This document shows, one piece after another, positions 1 through 8,783 of a DNA stretch of 64,000 nt. A program made the position numbers and the translations under genes. The DNA is from Candidatus Geothrix odensensis (lineage in GTDB: Bacteria; Acidobacteriota; Holophagae; Holophagales; Holophagaceae). Within the stretch, counting starts at the first letter, position 1. Each line of letters begins with the position of its first letter. The notes beneath the pieces are model-generated. The model was not told the origin of the DNA. It searched no databases and saw only the letters and a program-made list of their open reading frames with translations. The stretch covers positions 713,078 to 777,077 of the forward strand of contig JADKCH010000001.1 in the NCBI GenBank assembly GCA_016714685.1, written 5' to 3'.

Positions 1-152
1 TTCACTTCACCCCGCTCGGAAATCAGCTGGATGGCGTCATCCACGAAGCACCCGGAGCCGTCGCCATCCTCGCCGCTGGCGCCGCCCTCGGTCATGCTGC
101 GCATCCACAACCAGAGGAGGAATTCCTCACCGAGGAAGCGCCCTTGTTCCAT
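1..152 (-). CDS. RdgC C-terminal-like protein, partial at window edge
   Basis: This is an open frame running off the left edge. It starts at an ATG at 152 that has an AGGTGA ribosome site about 10 bases upstream. The first residues (MEQGRFLGEEFLLWLW, then a Ser-Met-Thr-Glu stretch) resemble the central/C-terminal part of RdgC recombination-associated proteins, which carry a GREFLxWLW-like segment. It lies 19 bases after the stop of the RdgC N-terminal-like gene, in a different frame. Either RdgC is normally two genes in this lineage or one gene has split. Only about 50 codons are visible, so the family call is tentative. Confidence 0.55.
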   Translation of the reverse strand, partial: MEQGRFLGEEFLLWLWMRSMTEGGASGEDGDGSGCFVDDAIQLISERGEV

Positions 153-171
153 GAGTTCAAGAGGCTTCACC

Positions 172-783
172 TCAGGCCTCCTCGAGTTCGAGATCCAGGG
201 GATCCAGCGCCATCAGGGCTTCCACGGACAGGTCCGGACAGAGCCGGCCCGACAGCACCAGGGGCGCCAGGGGGTGGATCTCGCAGCCGAAGGACTTGAT
301 GAACAGGGTCGTCAATGCTCCCTGGGCCTTGCTGGATGAGGCCGTGGTCCAGAGGATGCCGCCCTTGAGATCCCAGGCCACTTCCACCACCTTGGGCGTG
401 GGCAGCACCTTGCGCAGCAATTCGACCTTCACCTCGTCCGCCAGGGAGATGCGGGCCTCCTTGCCGATGAAGGCCAGGTCCTTCTCCTTCTGCAGGCTCT
501 GCAGCCGCAGGTCCACGTGGGCCTTAAGCAGGGAGGGCGGCACGCGGCGGGTGTCGATGCGCAGGCCGAAGACCGCGAAGCGCTCCTGGCTCACCCAGTC
601 CTCGTCCGGCGGCGTGATGAGCGGGTTGCGCCAGTCGCACCAGCCCATGCGCTCCTCCTCGAGCCCATCCTGGAAGGGGCGGAACTGGTCCTGCTCCAGG
701 CCCGTCTGGAGGTCCCTCTCGTCGGGCACGGGGCCGAGCACCAGGAAGCGTTTGAGGGACACGGTCCCCTGAAGGATGCTCAT
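172..783 (-). CDS. RdgC-like recombination-associated protein (N-terminal part)
   Basis: A 203-residue protein. The N-terminal pattern of RdgC is visible: an 'F' strand region, then FRPFQDG...MGWCDW, an FAVFGLRID strand, and a Lys/Glu-rich stretch ending in KVELLRKVLPTP. Known RdgC proteins are ring-shaped DNA-binding proteins of about 300 residues that modulate RecA; this one is shorter. The missing C-terminal part seems to be in the next gene downstream. The start overlaps the stop of the upstream PP2C gene by an ATGA, so the two are translationally coupled. Function is inferred from family resemblance only. Confidence 0.65.
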   Translation of the reverse strand: MSILQGTVSLKRFLVLGPVPDERDLQTGLEQDQFRPFQDGLEEERMGWCDWRNPLITPPDEDWVSQERFAVFGLRIDTRRVPPSLLKAHVDLRLQSLQKEKDLAFIGKEARISLADEVKVELLRKVLPTPKVVEVAWDLKGGILWTTASSSKAQGALTTLFIKSFGCEIHPLAPLVLSGRLCPDLSVEALMALDPLDLELEEA

Positions 784-1697
784 GGGGCACCGCCTCCGAA
801 AAGCCTGCGGAACCGATCCCAGAACCCCCTGCCCCGGGTCAGGCTGGGATGGGTCAAGTCGAGCGCCTCGCCGGGCTTGGGCAGCAGGAGGCCGGGATCG
901 TTGAGGGTGAGGAGCACGCCCGTGATGTTGTCGCGGCCCCCGTGCGCGAGCGCTTCATCCACCAGAAGCTCCAGGCTGCGCCGGGGACTGAGCCCCTGGC
1001 TCAGCACCTCCTGGATCTGTGCATCGGGGACCTCCCCGTGCAAGCCGTCGGAACAGCAGAGCAGCCGGTCGCCCCGGCGGAGCGCAAGCCGTGAGAGGAC
1101 CACTCGCAGCGGCTGCGGCGAACCAAGCGCCTGGGTGATCATGTTGCGCTGCGGATGGGTGCGGGCTTGTTCGCGGGTCAGGCTGCCCTGGGCCACCAGA
1201 TCATTCACCAGGGTCTGGTCCTCCGTGAGCTGATGCAGCACCCCCTGCCTCAGCAGGTAGGCCCTCGAATCACCGATCTGGGCCACATAGGCGCAACCGT
1301 TCCAGATGACCGCAGCCGTCAGGGTAGAGCCCATGCCGCGCGCCGTGCGGTCGTCGTCCGAGTACCGGAGGACGGCATCGCTGGCTTCCTCCACGGCCGT
1401 CTCAAGGGCCTCGAGCAGTTCAATCTCCCGGTCCTTGACTGCCGCGAGACGGCCCCAATGGCCGAAGAGGAACAGCGAAACGGCCGCCAATCCTTCGCGG
1501 CTCGCGACCTCACCGGCGGCGGCCCCACCCATGCCATCAGCCACGGCCACCAGGAGCCCAGACTCCCCCACCTTGAGGGACTTGGCCGGTTCGTTGATGA
1601 TGGGCTCATCGCCATCAAGTGCGCTCAGCAGGTAGGCATCTTCATTGTTCTTCCGGACCTTGCCCGGATGCGTGATGGCAGCGTAGTCGATGAGCAT
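780..1697 (-). CDS. PP2C-family Ser/Thr protein phosphatase
   Basis: A 305-residue PPM/PP2C phosphatase that would remove phosphate from Ser/Thr residues using two metal ions. The signature blocks appear in order: RKNNEDAYL near residue 16, VADGMGG near residue 52 with the metal-binding Asp, GMGSTLTA, IGDSRAYLL, the long helix block ending NMITQALG, CCSDGL and GGRDNITGVLL near the C-terminus. There is no membrane segment or sensor domain. It is the first gene of a run with the RdgC-like pair and overlaps it by four bases. No Ser/Thr kinase is seen nearby, so its substrate is unknown. Confidence 0.9.
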   Translation of the reverse strand: MLIDYAAITHPGKVRKNNEDAYLLSALDGDEPIINEPAKSLKVGESGLLVAVADGMGGAAAGEVASREGLAAVSLFLFGHWGRLAAVKDREIELLEALETAVEEASDAVLRYSDDDRTARGMGSTLTAAVIWNGCAYVAQIGDSRAYLLRQGVLHQLTEDQTLVNDLVAQGSLTREQARTHPQRNMITQALGSPQPLRVVLSRLALRRGDRLLCCSDGLHGEVPDAQIQEVLSQGLSPRRSLELLVDEALAHGGRDNITGVLLTLNDPGLLLPKPGEALDLTHPSLTRGRGFWDRFRRLFGGGAP

Positions 1698-1853
1698 GAG
1701 GATAGACGGCCCTGACAGAGGTGGGCGGAGTTACGGTGGTGTACAGGCGGCCCTTTCCGTTCATCATAGCGGGTGGAGACGAGAATCCATGTCAGAAGGG
1801 CGCTTTGGATCAGAACTTCCCGGCGAGGCTGCGGCGGATCGGGGAAGTCGCCC

Positions 1854-2720
1854 TTGAGCGCCACGCTGGCCATCCTGGGTCCCGGTGTCCTGGGCCTGTC
1901 GACCGCGCAGTGGGCTGCTGAATGCGGGCTGGAGACTCGGCTGCTGGGCAGGGACCGGGACCATGCCGAAGCGGGTCTCCAAGAGGTTCACCGTCGCTGG
2001 CACCGCGCAGTGGCCAAGGACCGGATGGCTCCCGAAACGAGGGATCGCTGCATGGAGAGGCTCTCAGCCGCGGCCTTCAGTGCATCGGCCCTGGAGGGTG
2101 CCTCGGCTTTCCTCGAGGCACTACCCGAAGCCCCCGAGCTCAAGGCCCCGGTGCTGGCGGCCGCCGTCAACTGGGGTTCCCCTGACCTGCTGCTCCTCTC
2201 CGGAACGTCGGCACTTCCCATTACGGACCTGGCCTGCAGGGCGGGAGCCGTGGGTCGCCTGTTGGGTTTTCATCTGTTCGTGCCCGTGCCCCGGATGGCC
2301 GTGGTCGAAATGGCCGTCCCGGAGGGGACGCCCCAATCTTGGGTGGATCGGGCCAGGTCCATGGGGTCGGACCTCCGGAAACGGGTGGTGCAGGTCCGCG
2401 ACCAGCCTGGCTTTGCCGCGGCCCGGATGGCCCTGGCCCAAGGATTGGAGGCCATCCGGCTGGTGGAGGCCGGCGCGGCGTCGGCCGAGGACCTGGACGC
2501 CCTCCTGACCCTTGGCTATGGACACCCGGTCGGCCCCCTTGAGTTGTCTGACCGCATCGGACTAGATCTGCGCCTTCGCATCGCCGAGGGGCTCTTCGCC
2601 AGCGGAGAGCATCGGTTCGCGCCCCCCGAACTCCTGCAGTCCAAGGTGGCCAAAGGCCAGACAGGGCTGAGGACGGGGCAGGGCTTCTACGCCTGGACAT
2701 CGACCCGGAGGCGATCATGA
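1854..2720 (+). CDS. 3-hydroxyacyl-CoA dehydrogenase-like protein
   Basis: A 288-residue protein with an N-terminal Rossmann fold (ATLAILGPGVLG) and the C-terminal helical domain of 3-hydroxyacyl-CoA dehydrogenases, including GYGHPVGPLELSDRIGLD and the closing GLRTGQGFYAW. This family oxidises 3-hydroxyacyl-CoA with NAD in fatty acid or butyrate metabolism. I chose a TTG start at 1854 because GGGGAAG lies just upstream and the glycine-rich loop follows at once. An ATG at 1773 in frame would add an unlikely Arg-rich leader. The usual catalytic motif with HFFNP is changed to HLFVP here, so the substrate may differ. It is divergent from the PP2C gene. Confidence 0.75.
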   Translation: MSATLAILGPGVLGLSTAQWAAECGLETRLLGRDRDHAEAGLQEVHRRWHRAVAKDRMAPETRDRCMERLSAAAFSASALEGASAFLEALPEAPELKAPVLAAAVNWGSPDLLLLSGTSALPITDLACRAGAVGRLLGFHLFVPVPRMAVVEMAVPEGTPQSWVDRARSMGSDLRKRVVQVRDQPGFAAARMALAQGLEAIRLVEAGAASAEDLDALLTLGYGHPVGPLELSDRIGLDLRLRIAEGLFASGEHRFAPPELLQSKVAKGQTGLRTGQGFYAWTSTRRRS

Positions 2721-2869
2721 CCATTCCCTGGCTGTTCTTCTGGGGGGTGGTGGTCCTCCTCGTGATCTATGTCGCATATCGGATCGGCAAGGTCCTGCTG
2801 CGGCTCTTCATCGGCCTCGCCGCGCTGGCTCTGCTAAGCTGGGGGCTCTGGAAATTCTTCCAATCCTGA
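2717..2869 (+). CDS. Small single-pass membrane protein (50 aa)
   Basis: A 50-codon frame that starts inside the stop of the dehydrogenase-like gene (ATGA overlap), so it is probably translationally coupled to it. The sequence is almost wholly hydrophobic, with two short hydrophobic stretches (residues 3-20 and 27-44) separated by YRIGK, and it ends in WKFFQS. The overlap and coherent membrane composition support a real gene. No family is recognised and no function is proposed. Confidence 0.55.
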   Translation: MTIPWLFFWGVVVLLVIYVAYRIGKVLLRLFIGLAALALLSWGLWKFFQS

Positions 2870-2892
2870 ATCCCGATTCCCGAGGAGCCAGC

Positions 2893-3093
2893 ATGGCCGC
2901 CATCTCCTGCACCCACTGCGGCGCCGACCTGACCGCACCCCAGAGCGTTCGCATCGCCGAGTACCACTTCGGCCGGATGGAAAAGGTCGACGAAGATCCC
3001 GGGTTCAAATACCACTTCGAGCAGGCCGACAACTTCACCATTCTGTGCAACAGCTGCAAGCGCCTGGTGCGGACCCTCCCGATCAGCAAGTAG
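2893..3093 (+). CDS. Small zinc-ribbon protein (66 aa)
   Basis: A 66-residue soluble protein with a CTHCG pair near residue 6 and a CNSC pair near residue 53. This is a typical four-cysteine zinc-ribbon arrangement. A GAGGAG ribosome site precedes the ATG. It follows the small membrane protein by 23 bases and ends just before a strong terminator, so it is probably the last gene of the three-gene plus-strand unit. The role is unknown. Confidence 0.65.
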   Translation: MAAISCTHCGADLTAPQSVRIAEYHFGRMEKVDEDPGFKYHFEQADNFTILCNSCKRLVRTLPISK

Positions 3094-3109
3094 CCTCTTA
3101 CCCATCATG

Positions 3110-3137
3110 AAAAACGGCCCCGTTCGGGGCCGTTTTT
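3110..3137. terminator. Bidirectional rho-independent terminator
   Basis: A perfect GC-rich hairpin (CGGCCCCG / CGGGGCCG with a TT loop) is flanked by five A on the left and five T on the right. It can therefore stop transcription from both sides. It sits between the zinc-ribbon gene and the convergent pilQ. Confidence 0.9.
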
Positions 3138-3154
3138 CATGACTCGTCCTCTGA

Positions 3155-5197
3155 CTACTGACGGAGGATGCGAGGCGTGATGAAGATGAGGAGTTCTGCG
3201 TTCTGTTCCTGCTTCGTGTTGTTCCTGAACAGGAATCCAATCAGGGGGATCTTGGAGAGGAAGGGGACTCCCGTCGTGCCGAGGTTGGAGTTGGTGATAT
3301 AGACACCACCCAGCACAGCGGTTCCACCATCACGAACCAGGACCTGGGTCTCGATGGATTTGCGGAGGATGGTCGGGGTGCCCTGAACCGTCCGTGAGAA
3401 GTCCGCCTCGGCCTTCTCGATCTTCAGATCCATGATGATCGTGCCTTCGTTGGTGATCTGCGGAGTCACATCCAATTGAAGGTTCGCATCAATGAAGGCC
3501 ACCGTGATGGCTCCGCCCTGGGCCCCGCCCTGCTGGGTGGGATAGGGGATCTTCTGGCCACTAAGGATGCTGGCCTTCTTGTTGTTCTGAGTCACGACCT
3601 TCGGCGAGGACACGATCTTCAGCGTGCCGTCCTTCTCCATGGCCTGGAGCACGGCATTGACACTGAACCGGTTGCTGAGGAAGGAAAGCCAGAGTTCCCC
3701 GGCGGGAGCGGCGATGGAGGTGGATCCGTCTTTCCCGGGCGACCAAGCCACGGAGGCGTTCTGGCCGGAGGCCGGGCGATTGAAGCCCTGAGCACCGTTC
3801 CAGAAGGGCGAGGAGGTACCTACCCAGGGCGTGCCAGTCGTAGAGGTCGAGCCACCCGTGATGGCCACAGACCCGTTGTTGGACTGGGGCCACTTGACAC
3901 CAAATTCCCGCTGCCAGTTCTTGTTGGCCTCGACCACCCGGGCCTCGATCTGAACCTGCTGGATCTGGACATCCAGAGTCTGGAGCAGGTCGTCGATGAC
4001 CGTGATGTTGCGCGGCAGGTCCGTGATGATCAGGGTGTTGGTGCGGTCATCCAGGATCGCGGAGCCGCGCTTGGTGAGCATCTCCTTGAGGATCTTCTGG
4101 ACCTCGCCGACCTTCGCGTATGAGAGGGGGCGGGTGATGGTCTGCAACTGACCAGCAAGGGCTCGCGTCTCTTCCAGGCGCTTGCGCTCCTCTTCTTCCT
4201 TCTGGAGCTTCTCAACCTTGGCGACCCGGAGCACGCCATTCTGGATCTCCTTGCCGAGTCCAGCGTTCTTGAGGACCACGTCCAGGACCTGATCCCAGGG
4301 CGTGTCCGTGAACTTGAACCCGAAGTTGCCCTGCACATCCGGATCCATGACCAGGTTCAGTTTCCCGGTGTCCGCCAGAATCCGCAGGAAATCCCGGATT
4401 TCTGTGTTCTGGAGGTCGATGGTGATCTTGGAGCCGGAGTAGTTGGCAAGCCCTTCTCCAAGGGTGCGCCCGGCCGCGCGGCTCTGCGGCTGGGCATGAA
4501 CGGGGGCGGGCTTTTCGGGCTCGGGCGTCTGCACAACCTCGGGTGTCGCAACCGTCAGAGCGGTGGAAGCGACCAATTGGGGGAGAAGCTGGAAGGACCC
4601 GCCAGCCCCGGGAAGCGCCGCGAGAGGACGGACGCTGGATTTCGGGAGGGGTTCAACAATCGGGCCTGCGGGAGCCGCTGTGGCGGCCGCGATCTCAACC
4701 GCAGGGGCTGCCGGGAATACCGTCTGGCTGATTCCACCGAATTTAGCCTGGACATGGCCTTGGCCGGGCGTCATGTGGAGTTGCACCCCATCGGAACTGG
4801 ACCCGACGAGGACCTGGGTGCCGGGGGCTACTTCCAGGACCATCCGGGTCACCGGCTTGGGGTCGGCCGAGAACTGGGCGAGCCGGGTCTTCAGGATCAG
4901 CGGATGGGCCAACTGGGCGAGGTCCTTCCGCGTAACTGCTGTGCCTCGCTCAACTCCGCGCAGATCCACCACAATCCGATCAGGATTGGACAGGACCTGG
5001 ACACCGGGTTGAGAAGTCATTCCAGTCACGCGAATGAAGACTTTGGCACCGGCCCCATCCACTTCCAAGGAAGTGGATGCGAGGACGGCCTTTCGAATTG
5101 CCGTTTCAGGAACGGGCGATGCGTGGAGGGACCCGGTGTGGATCCCCGCCAGGACCACGCCCCCTGCGACCAGCAAGGAACTCAGGCGAGCATTCAT
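3155..5197 (-). CDS. pilQ: Type IV pilus secretin PilQ
   Basis: A 680-residue outer-membrane secretin that forms the pore through which the pilus passes. Visible in order: a signal peptide (first 27 residues), an AMIN peptidoglycan-binding domain (about 40-140), a Pro/Ala-rich linker, an STN-type domain (ITIDLQNTEIRDFLRILAD), a secretin N1 domain (around ILDDRTNTLIITDLP) and the C-terminal secretin barrel, ending in LLIFITPRIL. Length fits PilQ. Its ATG overlaps the pilP stop by four bases, and it is the last gene of pilMNOPQ. Confidence 0.95.
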   Translation of the reverse strand: MNARLSSLLVAGGVVLAGIHTGSLHASPVPETAIRKAVLASTSLEVDGAGAKVFIRVTGMTSQPGVQVLSNPDRIVVDLRGVERGTAVTRKDLAQLAHPLILKTRLAQFSADPKPVTRMVLEVAPGTQVLVGSSSDGVQLHMTPGQGHVQAKFGGISQTVFPAAPAVEIAAATAAPAGPIVEPLPKSSVRPLAALPGAGGSFQLLPQLVASTALTVATPEVVQTPEPEKPAPVHAQPQSRAAGRTLGEGLANYSGSKITIDLQNTEIRDFLRILADTGKLNLVMDPDVQGNFGFKFTDTPWDQVLDVVLKNAGLGKEIQNGVLRVAKVEKLQKEEEERKRLEETRALAGQLQTITRPLSYAKVGEVQKILKEMLTKRGSAILDDRTNTLIITDLPRNITVIDDLLQTLDVQIQQVQIEARVVEANKNWQREFGVKWPQSNNGSVAITGGSTSTTGTPWVGTSSPFWNGAQGFNRPASGQNASVAWSPGKDGSTSIAAPAGELWLSFLSNRFSVNAVLQAMEKDGTLKIVSSPKVVTQNNKKASILSGQKIPYPTQQGGAQGGAITVAFIDANLQLDVTPQITNEGTIIMDLKIEKAEADFSRTVQGTPTILRKSIETQVLVRDGGTAVLGGVYITNSNLGTTGVPFLSKIPLIGFLFRNNTKQEQNAELLIFITPRILRQ

Positions 5198-5619
5198 CGT
5201 TTACCCTCCTCACGCTTGAACGTCTTCGTGATGGTTCGGAATATGGATCGGTTGGTTGTGTTCATTTCCCACTGATGGAAAGTCACGGCCTTGTCGGTAA
5301 TGGCAGTGATTTCCGCATCCTTGAAACGGTGCCCCACAGGCAACCAGCGGACATTCCCGCGGCTGTCTGAGACGATTGCGAAATTCTTGCCATCCTTCTT
5401 GATCATCCCCTTCACGGCGATGTCGTCCAATACGTCGAGGGCATCAGCCGGACGCTCATCCCTGGGCGCGGAGAAAGGATCCCTCTGGATCGACGGCTTA
5501 TACGGAGTCGCCTTGATAATGGCCACATCCTCGATCGGTGCCTGCGCTGGGGGAGCCGGCGCCTGGGCCATCAGCAAGGGGGCCGCTAACAGGAACAAGG
5601 TAAGGGGGGGTCGAGTCAT
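5194..5619 (-). CDS. pilP: Type IV pilus assembly protein PilP
   Basis: A 141-residue periplasmic protein with an N-terminal signal sequence. It has the PilP beta domain, with RDPFSAP followed by VKGMIKKDGKNFAIVSDSRG. PilP links the inner-membrane PilN/PilO pair to the PilQ secretin. Unlike many PilP proteins it shows no clear lipobox Cys, so it may be a soluble periplasmic form. It lies between pilO (9-base gap) and pilQ (overlap). Confidence 0.9.
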   Translation of the reverse strand: MTRPPLTLFLLAAPLLMAQAPAPPAQAPIEDVAIIKATPYKPSIQRDPFSAPRDERPADALDVLDDIAVKGMIKKDGKNFAIVSDSRGNVRWLPVGHRFKDAEITAITDKAVTFHQWEMNTTNRSIFRTITKTFKREEGKR

Positions 5620-5628
5620 GACTGGGCC

Positions 5629-6243
5629 TCAATCCTTTTCAACGCTGGGCTTGGCTGCCGCGGGTGCGGGCTTCTTCGCAGGCGGTTCAGCCGTAGGAGC
5701 GGGTTCGGGATTGTAGATGAATGCGCTGATGGTGCACTTGGCCGATGCGGGATAAACGCTTCGGTTATCGGTCTTCCGTGTGAACTCGATGTTGGAGATG
5801 TTGACGATTTTGTCGTAACCGGAGACCAGAGATGCGAACTGGCCGAACGAGTGGAACCCGACCCGGAACTCGAATTCCACCGGTTTCTCGGTGTAATAGG
5901 CATCCTTCCGCTCAGGCTTGAGGGAGAAGGACACCTGGTCGATGCCCGCATCGTCGGCGATCTTCTTGATGCGGTAGGGGATCTCGCCGTAGTCCGTCTC
6001 GGAGGGCATGATCTTGATCAGTTCCTCGATGCGCTTGTCCTGCTTGGCGACCTCTTCCCGGAGCTTCTCATAGCTCTGCTTCAGGAGTTTGCCTTTGTCC
6101 ACATCGGCTTGGAGCGTCTTGTTCTCTGTGCGGATGGCCTCGAGATCGGTCCGTTTCCCGCCGAGCAGGAAGTAGACCAGCCCTGCCAGGACAATCCCGG
6201 CCAGCGCTCCCACACCAATCTGTTTCTGAAGTTGAGGGTTCAT
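5629..6243 (-). CDS. pilO: Type IV pilus assembly protein PilO
   Basis: A 204-residue bitopic inner-membrane protein with a short cytoplasmic N-terminus, one membrane span at about residues 11-29, a coiled coil (about 35-78) and a C-terminal ferredoxin-like PilO domain. The coiled coil is rich in Lys/Glu, and the C-terminus ends in an Ala/Pro/Lys tail. PilO pairs with PilN to form the alignment complex. It sits in the usual place between pilN (8-base gap) and pilP. Confidence 0.92.
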   Translation of the reverse strand: MNPQLQKQIGVGALAGIVLAGLVYFLLGGKRTDLEAIRTENKTLQADVDKGKLLKQSYEKLREEVAKQDKRIEELIKIMPSETDYGEIPYRIKKIADDAGIDQVSFSLKPERKDAYYTEKPVEFEFRVGFHSFGQFASLVSGYDKIVNISNIEFTRKTDNRSVYPASAKCTISAFIYNPEPAPTAEPPAKKPAPAAAKPSVEKD

Positions 6244-6251
6244 GGCCTACC

Positions 6252-6851
6252 TCAGACGGCGTTCTGGAGTTCGAAGGAGATGGTGAATTCGAATGCGCCG
6301 CTCGTACCCCGCTTGGCCCCGGGGTAATTGATCTTTTTGAACCACCGGGTTCGGGACTGCAGGTTCCCGTAGAAGGCATTGATGGACTCGAAGTTGCGAC
6401 CCTCCCCCTCCACAGTGATGGTCATACCCTTCTGACTCACCTTCTTGAACCAGACATCATCGGGAAGGCTGTTCGCCAATTCCTCCATGAAATGCACCGG
6501 CAGGGCCTGCTGGCGCTTCAAGGTGGTCATGACTTCTTCCTTCTTCTGGAGTGCATCCTTCTTCTCCCGGAACTTCTTCTCCAGGGCAATGAAGGGCTCG
6601 TACTGTTTCTTGTCACGCTCCAGTTCGGCTTTCTTCTTCTCTTCCCTGGTGAATTCACTGTTCAGCCAGAGGTAGTAGCCACCGCCAAGAGCCGAGAAGA
6701 GGAGCCCGACCACCACGCCGGCAATGGGCAGGCTCGAGCGACTGCCGCCTTCGCCCGTGTAGACCTGGACAGGCTCGGCCGAGGCCTTTTCTCCGCCCTT
6801 CTTCGCCCCGGCCTGGGCCAGCGCATCACCGAGCAGGTTGATCTTGATCAT
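6252..6851 (-). CDS. pilN: Type IV pilus assembly protein PilN
   Basis: A 199-residue protein beginning with the conserved cytoplasmic tag MIKINLLG, which docks into PilM. A membrane span follows at about residues 43-63, then a long charged coiled coil (about 68-115) and a periplasmic domain. The tag and the membrane span are separated by an unusually long Ala/Gly/Lys linker. Its start overlaps the pilM stop by four bases. Confidence 0.93.
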   Translation of the reverse strand: MIKINLLGDALAQAGAKKGGEKASAEPVQVYTGEGGSRSSLPIAGVVVGLLFSALGGGYYLWLNSEFTREEKKKAELERDKKQYEPFIALEKKFREKKDALQKKEEVMTTLKRQQALPVHFMEELANSLPDDVWFKKVSQKGMTITVEGEGRNFESINAFYGNLQSRTRWFKKINYPGAKRGTSGAFEFTISFELQNAV

Positions 6852-7930
6852 CGGTCCCCCACTTGGCGCATGGCCAGTCCGACGACGACGGCGGCGGCGC
6901 CACCGATCTCACGGACCGTCACGGGATCCTCGGTGCGGCCATCGACCTCGATGAGTTGGAAAGGATTGAACCGGTCTACCGATACCCGGAGACGGTCGCT
7001 TAGCACGTCCAACAGACCATGGATCATGGCGCCGCCACCACAGACCAGTACGCGATCCAGGCGGTCGACTTTGAAGCTGCTCTTGAAGAAGTCCAAGGTG
7101 CGGGTCAGTTCGTCGGCGAAGGCATCAGACACCGCATTGATCGAGGGTTGGATCTCCTCCGGTTCCCGCCCTTCCGAAGCCTGGTTCCGCTTAAGGCGCT
7201 CGGCGGCCTCACGGCTCACACCCCAGTCCTCAGAGAGTTTCTCGGAATAGCGGCCGCTGCCCCAAGCCATGTCTCGCCAGAACACCGACTTACCCCCTAC
7301 CATCATGGTGAGGTTGGTGAAGGTGGCCCCCATGTTCACCAGCGCGACAACTTCATCGCGTCCGCCACCCATGGTGTTGATCTCATAGGCGTTCTGGACA
7401 GCGAAAACATCCACGTCCACGACCTTCGGGCTGCAGCCGGCCTGAGCAACGCAACTGACATAGGCCTCAAGCTTGTCCTTCCGACAGGCGACGAGGACCA
7501 CATCCATGTTGCCTTCGCCGGCCCGTTCCTCGATCAGGTAGTAATCAAGCGCGTAGGAGTCCAACCCCTGCCCTGCGGGGAAAAAGCTCTCTGCCTCCCA
7601 GCGGACAGACTCGGCCAACTCAGCCTGGCTCATGAGGGGAAATGTCACTTTTTTGACCATCACCTGTTGGCCCGACACAGAAATGGCCACTTCCTTGGCT
7701 TTGATTTTCTGTTCTGCCAGGGCCTGACGGATAGCCGACGCCACAGCGTTGCTATCCATGATGTCCCCATCCACGATGGCGTCAGCAGGAAGCGCCACTT
7801 GCCCCAGTTTCTGGAGTCGGTAGCGGATGTTGCTTCCCTTCCCCATCTGTTGGAGCTCGCAGACTTTTACGGAGCTGGAGCCAATATCCAAGCCGACAAG
7901 ACTTTTGGGTTTGCTTCCGAAAAGACCCAC
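6848..7930 (-). CDS. pilM: Type IV pilus actin-like ATPase PilM
   Basis: A 360-residue cytoplasmic actin-fold ATPase. The phosphate-binding segments LVGLDIGSSSVKVCEL near the N-terminus and VLVCGGGAMIHGL near the C-terminus are clear. PilM binds the N-terminal tag of PilN. I prefer the GTG at 7930 because AGTGAGG lies seven bases upstream; a GTG at 7942 in frame lacks a ribosome site. It is the first pil gene, about 80 bases after the stop of the PP2C gene upstream. Confidence 0.93.
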   Translation of the reverse strand: MGLFGSKPKSLVGLDIGSSSVKVCELQQMGKGSNIRYRLQKLGQVALPADAIVDGDIMDSNAVASAIRQALAEQKIKAKEVAISVSGQQVMVKKVTFPLMSQAELAESVRWEAESFFPAGQGLDSYALDYYLIEERAGEGNMDVVLVACRKDKLEAYVSCVAQAGCSPKVVDVDVFAVQNAYEINTMGGGRDEVVALVNMGATFTNLTMMVGGKSVFWRDMAWGSGRYSEKLSEDWGVSREAAERLKRNQASEGREPEEIQPSINAVSDAFADELTRTLDFFKSSFKVDRLDRVLVCGGGAMIHGLLDVLSDRLRVSVDRFNPFQLIEVDGRTEDPVTVREIGGAAAVVVGLAMRQVGDR

Positions 7931-8009
7931 CGGATGCCTCACTTGGAGAAATTAGGTAATGGAAAGAGTACCGCCAGAATGGATTAGGTCAAGGTTAACT
8001 ATGCTTGCG

Positions 8010-8783
8010 CTAGGCTTCCTCGGGTTCCCAGCCCACCAGGACGGCGGTGATATTGTCCTCGCCTCCGTGCTCCCTGGCCGCTGAAATCAATGATTCAACA
8101 GCATGTTGGATGTCGTTGGATCGCTCCACGATGTCCCAGATCTGTTTGTCGCCGATCATTCCTGACAGGCCATCGGAGCAAAGCAAAAGTCGCTCCGATT
8201 TGGAAAGCTCCAAATTCTGCAGCTCCACATCCAGTTCTCCGCCATTGCCAAGGGCCTGGGTGATCACATTCCGGAACGGATGGACCCTGGCCTCGGAGGG
8301 TGTCAGGATGCCGTTCGCCACCTGCTCAGCCACCCAGCTGTGGTCGCGGGTCACCTGACGGATACCTTCCGGCCCGAGAACATAGGCCCGGCTATCCCCA
8401 ACATGGGCGAGGGTGACCTTCGGTCCATGGAAAAGACCTGCAACCACCGTGGAGCCCATGGTTTCCCGTTCCGGATTGCGCCGAATGTCTTCGGCGATGG
8501 CCTGATCCGACAAGAGCAGAGCAACCTTCAACCGGTTCCCGTCGTAGGTAATGGAGGGGTCGTACTCCACGGGCCAGGTTCGGTCCTTTTCAAGGGTCTC
8601 ACCAACGAAGCGCGCCACAGTCTCAACCACGATCTGGCTGGCGACTTCACCAGCGGCATGGCCACCGAGACCATCCGCCACGATGAAGAGCCCCAGGTCC
8701 GGATCCGACAGGAAACTGTCCTCATTGTGTTTCCGAACACATCCCACATCGGTGCAGCCCGCGGCGCGGATCCCCATGATCAT
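8010..8783 (-). CDS. PP2C-family Ser/Thr phosphatase next to pil genes
   Basis: A 257-residue PP2C protein with the motifs RKHNEDSFL, VADGLGGHAAGE, ETMGSTVVAG, HVGDSRAYVL, NVITQALG, LLCSDGLSG and GGEDNITAVLV. The start at 8783 makes an ATGA overlap with the stop of the J-domain gene, so the two are co-translated. It shares the layout of the other phosphatase at 780-1697 but is a distinct paralogue. Its position between a chaperone-like gene and pilM suggests, but does not prove, a role in pilus control. Confidence 0.9.
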   Translation of the reverse strand: MIMGIRAAGCTDVGCVRKHNEDSFLSDPDLGLFIVADGLGGHAAGEVASQIVVETVARFVGETLEKDRTWPVEYDPSITYDGNRLKVALLLSDQAIAEDIRRNPERETMGSTVVAGLFHGPKVTLAHVGDSRAYVLGPEGIRQVTRDHSWVAEQVANGILTPSEARVHPFRNVITQALGNGGELDVELQNLELSKSERLLLCSDGLSGMIGDKQIWDIVERSNDIQHAVESLISAAREHGGEDNITAVLVGWEPEEA

